A stretch of DNA of 64,000 nt, taken from positions 372,001 through 436,000 of the forward strand of contig NZ_LT629689.1 in NCBI RefSeq assembly GCF_900102035.1, read 5' to 3'. A program made the translations under genes and the position numbers. The notes beneath the pieces are model-generated. The model ran no database searches, was not told where the DNA came from, and was given only the letters and a program-made list of their open reading frames with translations. Positions within the stretch are counted from its first letter, which is position 1. Each line of letters begins with the position of its first letter. Shown in pieces: positions 57,751 through 64,000 of this stretch. The stretch comes from Pseudomonas extremaustralis. GTDB taxonomy: Bacteria > Pseudomonadota > Gammaproteobacteria > Pseudomonadales > Pseudomonadaceae.

Positions 57751-58266
57751 ATGTCAGACCACCCCAAACGAATGAGCGAAGACGAAGCCGCCGAATTTGC
57801 CGAACAAGTCTTCGATGTGGCCCGCAAAGGTGATGCCGCCATGCTCGCCGCGTTGCTGGCCAAGGGCTTGCCGGCCAACCTGCGCAACCACAATGGCGAT
57901 ACCTTGCTGATGCTGTCGGCCTACCACGGCCATGCCGATGCGGTAAAAGTGCTGCTCGAATTCAAGGCCGACCCGCTGATCGCCAATGACAAGAACCAGC
58001 TACCGATTGCCGGTGCGGCGTTCAAGGGCAACCTGCCCGTGGTCAAGGCGCTGATCGCAGGCGGTACGCCAGTCGATGCGGCGTCCTCCGATGGCCGTAC
58101 CGCGCTGATGATGGCGGCGATGTTCAATCGCGTGGACATGGTTGACTACCTGCTCGGCCAGGGCGCCAACCCCAAGGCCACCGATGCCCAGGGCGCAACG
58201 GCACTGGCGGCGGCGCAGACCATGGGGGCGAGGGACACGGCGGCGCAGTTGGAAAAACTGGTGTAG
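57751..58266 (+). CDS. Ankyrin-repeat protein
   Basis: Four ankyrin-like repeats can be read from about residue 45 to 160 (NGDTLLMLSAYHGHADAVKV, DGRTALMMAAMFNRVDMVDY, etc.). No signal peptide is seen, so it is probably cytoplasmic. Such small Pseudomonas ankyrin proteins may support oxidative-stress enzymes elsewhere, but no partner is nearby. Confidence 0.88.
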   Translation: MSDHPKRMSEDEAAEFAEQVFDVARKGDAAMLAALLAKGLPANLRNHNGDTLLMLSAYHGHADAVKVLLEFKADPLIANDKNQLPIAGAAFKGNLPVVKALIAGGTPVDAASSDGRTALMMAAMFNRVDMVDYLLGQGANPKATDAQGATALAAAQTMGARDTAAQLEKLV

Positions 58267-58307
58267 GCTACGCGCCCTCAAAAGCCCGCCCGTCACAGGA
58301 TTGCCCC

Positions 58308-58838
58308 ATGAAAACCGCCCTCGTCGAACTCATCAGCAAAATCAGCGCCGGCGTCATGGGCGCGGACGAAGTGGCGCGCATCGCCGAAGAAGCCGCCCAG
58401 GCCTACGCCGACCCGGCGGCCTTCCTTGCCGCCAACCCGGACATCAACTACGACGACACCTTCCCGATCCCACTGGGCGAGTGGGTGGTGGTCGGCAGCC
58501 TGCCGGACACCGTGCTGTTCCAGGCCGACACCTACGGCGACCTGTTTGCGCAGATCGTCGCGTCGTTCGGCCCGGGCGTGGCGTTCAACCTCAAGCCCAA
58601 GCAGTTGGCCAAGACCGAAGACCTCACCGCGCTCAATCGCATCCAGATCCAGATGAGCGCCCTGAGCCCGGAAGACGGCGGCTATGTGCTGCTCAACTTC
58701 AGCCAACTGCTGGATGACGAGATCCAGACCGTGCTGGTGTACGGCAATGACCTGCTGCGCGTGCTGGCGTTGTGCGCCGAAGTGGGGATCAAGGCCGAGC
58801 CGTCCCTGGAAGCGCTGAAGGTCGCGGTCCACGTCTGA
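58308..58838 (+). CDS. Conserved hypothetical protein (176 aa)
   Basis: A soluble mixed alpha/beta protein with NPDINYDDTFPIPLGEWVVV and a C-terminal strand-rich half. It follows the ankyrin gene by 41 bases on the same strand and may be cotranscribed. No family recognised with confidence. Confidence 0.78.
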   Translation: MKTALVELISKISAGVMGADEVARIAEEAAQAYADPAAFLAANPDINYDDTFPIPLGEWVVVGSLPDTVLFQADTYGDLFAQIVASFGPGVAFNLKPKQLAKTEDLTALNRIQIQMSALSPEDGGYVLLNFSQLLDDEIQTVLVYGNDLLRVLALCAEVGIKAEPSLEALKVAVHV

Positions 58839-58906
58839 AATAAAACGGAACCCCCGCCAGGGCTGGCTATCCTACAAGGGCATGCCCTCACTCTAGGAGC
58901 GACACC

Positions 58907-59098
58907 ATGGGTTCCACTTTCAACGGTCTGGTCGGGCTGATCATCCTGGCGCTGGATATCTGGGCGATCATCAATGTATTCAAAAGCGGCGCCAGCACCG
59001 GGGCCAAGGTGCTTTGGATCCTGCTGATCCTGTTGCTGCCGGTGTTGGGCCTGATCATCTGGGCGATCGCCGGGCCGCGGGGTAACGTGCGGTTCTGA
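58907..59098 (+). CDS. Small PLDc_N-type membrane protein (63 aa)
   Basis: Two spans (FNGLVGLIILALDIWAIINV and KVLWILLILLLPVLGLIIWA) separated by FKSGASTGAK match the small PLDc_N (phospholipase D N-terminal-like) membrane family. The catalytic PLD domain is absent. Function unknown. Confidence 0.82.
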   Translation: MGSTFNGLVGLIILALDIWAIINVFKSGASTGAKVLWILLILLLPVLGLIIWAIAGPRGNVRF

Positions 59099-59130
59099 TC
59101 GTTTCCCTCGATCTGCAGCAGGCACAGTCG

Positions 59131-59223
59131 ATGTGGGAGGGGGTTTGCTCCCGGTAGCGGTGTATCAGCCACGGTATCTGGCGCTGATCCACTGCTATCG
59201 GGAGCAAACCCTCTCCCACATTT
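59131..59223. repeat. Inverted pair of REP elements (REPIN-like)
   Basis: GTGGGAGGGGGTTTGCTCCCG at the left and its near-complement CGGGAGCAAACCCTCTCCCAC at the right flank about 50 bases. This doublet form is typical of mobile REPINs in fluorescent pseudomonads. Confidence 0.85.
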
Positions 59224-59446
59224 GATTTCTGCACCGGGGAGATTTGTGTGTCGAAATATTCGCTGTACGAAATTTTCACATCTTATTCAAGACAATCCGC
59301 CGGCTTTATCTCCCTGCCTCAAGTGCCTTTAAAGGCCTGGCAGCGGTGCTTCTTCAGTAATTAATAGCCTTGATGTCACTGATCGGGCACCATTCGCGCC
59401 ACTGCAATACTTCGTCACTTAAACTTCCAATGGGTCCTGAAACGAC

Positions 59447-61534
59447 ATGGCAAACCCGGACGCCCTGAGTCAGCAGCGAGCTTCTAATCGCCTGCTGCAA
59501 CCGACCGTCAAATCCCATCTGGCTTACACGCTGCTTTGTGCACTGGTCATGATGGTGATGTTCTCCCTGCTGCGCCTGGCGCTGCTGGTGTACAACCGCG
59601 AGATGATCCTCGACACCCCGGCCTCGACCTTCCTCGAAGCGTTCGCCAACGGCCTGCGTCTGGACCTGCGCCTGGTGGTGTACCTGATCGTGCCGTTGCT
59701 GCTGGCCCTGTTCAGCGTACGGGCCATGGCCGCACGCGGGTTCTTCCGTTTCTGGCTGACCGTGGCGTCCAGCATTGCCCTGTTCCTGGGCCTGATGGAA
59801 ATGGACTTCTACCGTGAGTTCCACCAGCGCCTCAACGGCCTGGTGTTCCAGTATGTGAAAGAAGACCCGAAAACCGTGATGAGCATGCTCTGGTACGGTT
59901 TCCCGGTGGTGCGCTACCTGCTGGCCTGGGCCGTGGGCACCGTGATCCTGAGCATGGCGTTCAAAGGCGCCGACCGCGCCACCCGCCCGCGCGGTCCGTT
60001 CAGCGGTGGCAGCATCGGCACCCGCCAGGTCGCGCCGTGGTACAGCCGCATCGCGGTGTTCGTGGTCTGCCTGCTGGTCGCCGTCACAGCCGCCCGTGGC
60101 ACCCTGCGCCAGGGCCCGCCGCTGCGCTGGGGTGACGTGTACACCACCGACTCGAATTTCGCCAACCAACTGGGCCTCAACGGCACCTTGTCGCTGATCG
60201 CCGCCGCCAAGTCGCGGTTCTCCGAGGAGCGTTCCAATATCTGGAAGGCGACCCTGGACCAACCGCTGGCCACCCAGACCGTGCGTGACATGCTGGTGCT
60301 GCCGCAAGAGAAGCTGGTGGACACCGACATCGCCGCCGTGCGCCGCGACTACACGCCACCGGCCGAGAAGACCCTGCCGATCAAGAACGTGGTCGTGATC
60401 CTGCTGGAAAGCTTCGCCGGTCACTCGGTCGGCGCCCTGGGCCGTCCCGGCAACGTCACGCCGTTCTTCGACAATCTGTCCAAGGAAGGCTTGCTGTTCG
60501 ATCGCTTCTTCTCCAACGGCACCCATACCCACCAGGGTATGTTCGCCACCATGGCCTGCTTCCCGAACCTGCCGGGCTTCGAATACCTGATGCAGACCCC
60601 AGAGGGCAGCCACAAGCTGTCGGGCCTGCCGCAGCTGCTCAGCGCGCGCAAGTTTAACGACGTGTATGTCTACAACGGCGACTTCGCCTGGGACAACCAG
60701 TCGGGCTTCTTCAGCAACCAGGGCATGACCAACTTCATTGGCCGTAACGACTTCGTCGACCCGGTGTTCTCCGATCCGACCTGGGGTGTGTCCGACCAGG
60801 ACATGTTCAACCGTGGCCTGGAAGAACTCAAAGCCCGTGAAGGCGGCAAGCCGTTCTACGCGCTGTTGCAGACCCTGTCCAACCACACGCCGTACGCGTT
60901 GCCGACGCCATTGCCGGTGGAGAAAGTCACTGACCGTGGCAGCCTCAACGAGCATTTGACCGCCATGCGTTATTCCGACTGGGCCCTGGGCCAGTTCTTT
61001 GAAAAGGCCCGCAAAGAGCCGTACTTCAAGGAAACCCTGTTCGTGATCGTCGGCGACCACGGCTTCGGCAACGAACAGCAGATCACCGAGATGGACCTGG
61101 GCCGCTTCAACGTGCCGATGCTGATGATCGCGCCGGGCATTCAAGAGAAGTTCGGCGCGCGTGACCACACCGTGGGCACCCAGATCGACATCGTGCCGAC
61201 CATCATGGGCCGCCTGGGCGGCGAAACCCTGCACCAATGCTGGGGCCGTGACCTGTTGAACCTGCCGGAAGGCGACAAGGGGTTCGGCGTGATCAAGCCG
61301 TCCGGCAACGACCAGACCGTGGCGTTGGTCACCGGTGACCGCGTTCTGGTGCTGCCTAAGGAAATGCCGCCCAAACTGTGGCAATACGAACTGGGCGCCG
61401 AACCGACCGGTAAGTTGATTACCGAGTCGCCGGACGAGTCCATGCTCAAGCAGAAACTCGAGTCGTTCCTGCAGACCGCCACCAAGAGCCTGTTGGATAA
61501 CACCGCCGGTGTGGTCAACGGCAAGCCGGATTAA
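59447..61534 (+). CDS. LTA-synthase-family membrane sulfatase
   Basis: Five or so membrane spans lie in the first 220 residues. The extracellular sulfatase domain has LLESFAGHS (Glu metal ligand), NGTHTHQG (Thr nucleophile) and VGDHGFGNE (Asp-His), the layout of lipoteichoic acid synthase-like phosphotransferases. In Gram-negatives such enzymes may add phosphoglycerol or phosphoethanolamine to glycans or lipids. The substrate is unknown. A terminator follows. Confidence 0.9.
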   Translation: MANPDALSQQRASNRLLQPTVKSHLAYTLLCALVMMVMFSLLRLALLVYNREMILDTPASTFLEAFANGLRLDLRLVVYLIVPLLLALFSVRAMAARGFFRFWLTVASSIALFLGLMEMDFYREFHQRLNGLVFQYVKEDPKTVMSMLWYGFPVVRYLLAWAVGTVILSMAFKGADRATRPRGPFSGGSIGTRQVAPWYSRIAVFVVCLLVAVTAARGTLRQGPPLRWGDVYTTDSNFANQLGLNGTLSLIAAAKSRFSEERSNIWKATLDQPLATQTVRDMLVLPQEKLVDTDIAAVRRDYTPPAEKTLPIKNVVVILLESFAGHSVGALGRPGNVTPFFDNLSKEGLLFDRFFSNGTHTHQGMFATMACFPNLPGFEYLMQTPEGSHKLSGLPQLLSARKFNDVYVYNGDFAWDNQSGFFSNQGMTNFIGRNDFVDPVFSDPTWGVSDQDMFNRGLEELKAREGGKPFYALLQTLSNHTPYALPTPLPVEKVTDRGSLNEHLTAMRYSDWALGQFFEKARKEPYFKETLFVIVGDHGFGNEQQITEMDLGRFNVPMLMIAPGIQEKFGARDHTVGTQIDIVPTIMGRLGGETLHQCWGRDLLNLPEGDKGFGVIKPSGNDQTVALVTGDRVLVLPKEMPPKLWQYELGAEPTGKLITESPDESMLKQKLESFLQTATKSLLDNTAGVVNGKPD

Positions 61535-61547
61535 ATAACCGCGCATA

Positions 61548-61578
61548 AAAAAAGAGGCCTTCAAGGCCTCTTTTTTTT
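61548..61578 (+). terminator. Intrinsic terminator after the sulfatase gene
   Basis: AAAGAGGCCT TC AAGGCCTCTTT with eight T residues; the A tract upstream lets it work for the opposing DUF3309 gene too. Confidence 0.9.
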
Positions 61579-61593
61579 AAGCATTTAAAACGC

Positions 61594-61746
61594 TTATATC
61601 CTGCCGAGCAGCAACAATACCAACAGCACTACCAGTACAACACCCAGAATGCCCGACGGACCATAACCCCAGCTTCGGGAGTGCGGGAACACGGGCAAAC
61701 CACCGACCAGCAGCAGAATCAGGATGATGATGAGAATGAGGCTCAT
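61594..61746 (-). CDS. DUF3309-type small membrane protein (50 aa)
   Basis: The peptide consists of two hydrophobic spans (SLILIIILILLLVGGLPVF and GILGVVLVVLLVLLLLG) joined by PHSRSWGYGPS, the DUF3309 pattern. AAGGAAATAAAACT precedes the ATG. The family is widespread and thought to be stress-related, without proven function. Confidence 0.85.
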   Translation of the reverse strand: MSLILIIILILLLVGGLPVFPHSRSWGYGPSGILGVVLVVLLVLLLLGRI

Positions 61747-62073
61747 AGTTTTATTTCCTTATAGGCCTTCAAGGAGGACCGGTTGTTTAACGATAGGCCC
61801 GCGTTGAATACGGACGCCTTAACAACTCCGACTGTGCGCCATCCGAGAAAATTCCATGTTTTCTTAAAGCATTTTATAAAGCCGCTTATTTCTTCTGATC
61901 CCTTGGCAAAGTGGCACTTCGCGTTGAAAAAGATTGAACTTAGACGCAGGCCGGGTATCCGACCCAGCCCACAGTTTGCCCAGGGCATTCATCAATCTGA
62001 TGGTGCGTGGGTGTAGGAAAAACCTTCGCTACACTGCCGATCACTTCTTCTGTGAACCACAAGGCAACTTCCT
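61747..62073. other. Intergenic region between DUF3309 and the SDR gene
   Basis: I see no convincing gene. It is AT-richer than the genes on both sides and probably holds divergent promoters. GTTTGCCCAGGGCAT near 61974 contains a short palindrome. Nothing else stands out. Confidence 0.5.
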
Positions 62074-62889
62074 ATGCAAAATCGCATGATGATCACTGGC
62101 GCCGGGTCCGGCCTGGGTCGTGAAATCGCTCTGCGCTGGGCCCGTGAGGGTTGGCGGTTGGCCCTGTCGGACGTCAGCGAGCCGGGCCTGCAGGAGACCC
62201 TCAGGCTGGTTCGGGAAGCGGGCGGCGATGGCTTTGTCCAGCGTTGCGATGTGCGCGACTACAGCCAGCTCACTGCGTTTGCCCAGGCCTGCGAGGAGAA
62301 GCTCGGGGGGATCGATGTGATCGTCAACAATGCCGGCGTGGCCTCGGGTGGATTCTTCGCCGAGTTGTCGCTGGAGGACTGGGATTGGCAGATCGCAATC
62401 AACCTGATGGGCGTGGTCAAGGGGTGCAAGGCGTTCCTGCCGCTGCTGGAAAAGAGCAAGGGCCGCATCATCAACATCGCCTCCATGGCGGCGCTGATGC
62501 AGGGGCCGGCCATGAGCAACTACAACGTGGCCAAGGCCGGTGTGGTGGCGCTCTCGGAAAGCCTGCTGGTGGAACTCAAACAACAGGAAGTCGCGGTCCA
62601 CGTGGTATGCCCGTCGTTTTTCCAGACCAACCTGTTGGACTCCTTCCGTGGGCCGACGCCGGCTATGAAGGCCCAGGTGGGCAAGTTGCTGGAGAGTTCG
62701 CCGATTTCGGCGGCGGATATCGCCGATTACATCTACCAGCGGGTCGCCGAGGGCGAGTTCATGATCCTGCCCCACGAGCAGGGGCGCATGGCCTGGGCCT
62801 TGAAGCAGAAGAACCCGCAGTTGCTGTATGACGAGATGACTGTCATGGCCGACAAGATGCGCGCCAAGGCGCAGGCGGTTAAGGGCTGA
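62074..62889 (+). CDS. SDR-family oxidoreductase
   Basis: Rossmann-type motifs are present: TGAGSGLGREIALRWA for cofactor binding, NNAG at about residue 88 and YNVAK as the catalytic Tyr/Lys with an upstream Ser in NIASM. It probably reduces or oxidises an alcohol or ketone with NAD(P). The substrate is unknown. No operon partner is visible. Confidence 0.9.
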   Translation: MQNRMMITGAGSGLGREIALRWAREGWRLALSDVSEPGLQETLRLVREAGGDGFVQRCDVRDYSQLTAFAQACEEKLGGIDVIVNNAGVASGGFFAELSLEDWDWQIAINLMGVVKGCKAFLPLLEKSKGRIINIASMAALMQGPAMSNYNVAKAGVVALSESLLVELKQQEVAVHVVCPSFFQTNLLDSFRGPTPAMKAQVGKLLESSPISAADIADYIYQRVAEGEFMILPHEQGRMAWALKQKNPQLLYDEMTVMADKMRAKAQAVKG

Positions 62890-63015
62890 TCAAGCAGCGT
62901 CTGTCAGGCGAATTACCTTGCTGCGTAGGTCTTGCCTGATTTAACTGCAAGCCATTGATGCACCCGTGCGCCAGGCGCATGGTCGAGGTCCTGTCACTTC
63001 ACAAGGACAACCGCC

Positions 63016-63219
63016 ATGCTGGTCTTGAGCCGAGTCATAGGTGAAGTCATCTCCATTGGCGATGACATCACCGTGCATGTTCTGTCGATCCACGGTACCC
63101 AGGTGAAACTCGGCGTCAATGCGCCGGCCGGGGCGCAGGTCCATCGCGCCGAGGTCAATCGCACACTTCTTGAGCGCCAGAAAGCTGCCACCCATCCGGT
63201 GGTGGTGCCCAACCCCTGA
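63016..63219 (+). CDS. Divergent CsrA/RsmA-family RNA-binding protein
   Basis: The sequence aligns over its whole first 50 residues to CsrA ([20 protein letters not shown], then [19 protein letters not shown]). Arg6 and Arg44 are kept, but the residue at 7, Arg in most CsrA, is Val and Glu45 is Ala. The tail after residue 52 is unlike typical CsrA. It may bind a subset of GGA RNAs or act with weaker affinity; fluorescent pseudomonads often carry several paralogues. Confidence 0.85.
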   Translation: MLVLSRVIGEVISIGDDITVHVLSIHGTQVKLGVNAPAGAQVHRAEVNRTLLERQKAATHPVVVPNP

Positions 63220-63229
63220 GCGGTGCCTC

Positions 63230-63457
63230 TTAGTCGAACAGATGCTTGGGCACATCGTGCTTGAGCATCAACTGGCACTGCTCGCTTTCCGGGTCGAACA
63301 CAATCAGCGCCTGGCCCTTGGTCAGCGCCTGGCGCACGCGCAGTACACGGGTTTCCAGGGGCGTGTCATCGCCATTGTCCGTGCCGTCGCGGGTGACGAA
63401 GTCTTCGATGAGGCGGGTCAGGGTGTCGACTTCAAGTGCGTCGTAGGGAATCAGCAT
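63230..63457 (-). CDS. UPF0270 family protein (YheU)
   Basis: The 75-residue sequence (MLIPYDALEVDTLTRLIEDF, TPLETRVLRVRQAL) matches the UPF0270 family. It has no established function. The stop lies 11 bases from the CsrA-like stop, so the two genes converge without a clear terminator between them. Confidence 0.9.
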   Translation of the reverse strand: MLIPYDALEVDTLTRLIEDFVTRDGTDNGDDTPLETRVLRVRQALTKGQALIVFDPESEQCQLMLKHDVPKHLFD

Positions 63458-63516
63458 ACAAGCCTCGCTTAGAGAATCCCGGCGATGCTACTGCGCCGGG
63501 ACGTCAGTTGCCAGCG

Positions 63517-64000
63517 TCAGGATTTCTGGCCGATCAGGCTGTCCACCGACGGCACGCGGGTGTCGCTCTCCATCTGCGTTTCATGCTCGATCTGATGACT
63601 GAACCGGTCCAGTGAACCCTGGGCCGGCTGGGCGTCGCTGGCGAACACCGGCGGGCTGAGGATATACGCGCCCAACAGGCGGCTCAGCGCGGCCAGGCTG
63701 TCTATATGGGTGCGCTCATAACCGTGGGTCGCGTCGCAACCAAAGGCCAGCAGCGCGGTGCGGATGTCGTGGCCGGCGGTCACGGCGGAATGGGCGTCGC
63801 TGAAGTAATAGCGGAACAGGTCGCGGCGCACCGGCAGTGCGTTATCCGCGGCCAGGCGCAGCAGGTGTCGCGACAGGTGATAGTCATACGGCCCGCCGGA
63901 ATCCTGCATCGCCACGCTCACCGCATGCTCGCTGGAATGCTGGCCGGGGGCGACCGGGGCGATGTCGATGCCGACAAATTCACTCACATCCCAGGGCAGG
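63517..64000 (-). CDS. NAGGN-system M42-family peptidase, C-terminal part
   Basis: The visible 160 or so residues, running on beyond the window edge (LPWDVSEFVGIDIAPVAPGQ), carry SGGPYDYHLSRHLL, YYFSDAHSAVTAGHDIRTAL and GCDATHGYERTHIDS. These fit the M42-type peptidase encoded with the osmoprotectant N-acetylglutaminylglutamine amide genes in Pseudomonas. Asp and His residues of the metal site are visible in SDAHS. The N-terminus is outside. Confidence 0.88.
   Translation of the reverse strand, partial: LPWDVSEFVGIDIAPVAPGQHSSEHAVSVAMQDSGGPYDYHLSRHLLRLAADNALPVRRDLFRYYFSDAHSAVTAGHDIRTALLAFGCDATHGYERTHIDSLAALSRLLGAYILSPPVFASDAQPAQGSLDRFSHQIEHETQMESDTRVPSVDSLIGQKS

Noticed and set aside
59354..61564. 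A 736-codon reverse-strand open frame opposite the LTA-synthase-type sulfatase
   Set aside because: The forward frame has clear sulfatase motifs and membrane spans; the reverse product is His/Gln/Gly-rich with no recognisable domain, as usual for antisense frames in high-GC genes.
61783..62016. Open frames in both directions between DUF3309 and the SDR gene
   Set aside because: Neither has a ribosome-binding site or a plausible product; the region is better read as promoters.

Overview
This window looks like chromosome of a fluorescent-group Pseudomonas carrying most of an integrated lambda-like siphophage. Positions 1 to about 46.7 kb are prophage; about 46.9 kb to the end is ordinary Pseudomonas chromosome. 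The host assignment rests on aroC, prmB, DUF3509, the UPF0270/YheU protein, the NAGGN-system M42 peptidase, a CsrA/RsmA-family protein and Pseudomonas-type REP sequences (arms like GTGGGAGGG). The left prophage end, with integrase and excisionase, lies outside the window. The right junction falls between 46634 and 46917 but cannot be fixed to a base.

PROPHAGE, LEFTWARD EARLY OPERON (8.8 kb down to 1). It starts at a P_L-type promoter near 8.8 kb and encodes many small proteins, a Red-type recombination pair (YqaJ-type exonuclease and Bet annealing protein) and chains of genes with 4-base start/stop overlaps. Three long non-coding gaps interrupt it (6347-6773, 7047-7412, 8197-8935). They hold strong inverted repeats, two of which are related in sequence and arrangement (elements A and B), plus repeated short stem-loops just upstream of four genes. 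I regard these RNA-like leaders as the most likely undescribed feature of the window.

IMMUNITY AND REPLICATION (8.9-19.3 kb). A DinD/BRO-N protein, two small proteins and a CI-type S24 repressor are leftward; Cro, a YmfL-like regulator, two ParB-domain proteins, an O-like replication protein with internal iterons, Ea22-like, NinB-like and NinG proteins and a Q-like antiterminator are rightward. P_L and P_R share 10-bp operators of the form AGGyATkCCT, spaced 25 bp centre to centre at both promoters. A likely late promoter and terminator follow the Q-like gene.

LATE REGION (19.4-46.6 kb). Two tRNA-like genes, two small membrane proteins (holin candidates), a metallopeptidase, terminase, DUF4055 portal, head morphogenesis, scaffold and capsid proteins, connectors, tail tube, a G/GT chaperone pair with a -1 frameshift site (GGGAAAC), tape measure, lambda M/L/K/I/J homologues, tail fibre and its assembly protein, lambda R-type endolysin and nested Rz/Rz1. 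Extra genes (morons) interrupt the head-tail and tail modules, including three reverse-strand genes between K and J. Terminator hairpins followed by a shared GCCTGGAGAAA-type ribosome-binding segment separate several tail modules. The last prophage gene is leftward with a LexA box upstream.

CHROMOSOME (46.9-64 kb). Smr-domain protein, isochorismatase-family hydrolase, PrmB, an alpha/beta hydrolase, chorismate synthase, an MFS transporter overlapping an acireductone-dioxygenase-like gene that lacks two expected metal ligands, a LuxR-type HTH protein, DUF3509, a long-chain acyl-CoA synthetase-like enzyme, an ankyrin protein, an LTA-synthase-type sulfatase, DUF3309, an SDR oxidoreductase, a divergent CsrA, UPF0270 and the end of the NAGGN-system peptidase.
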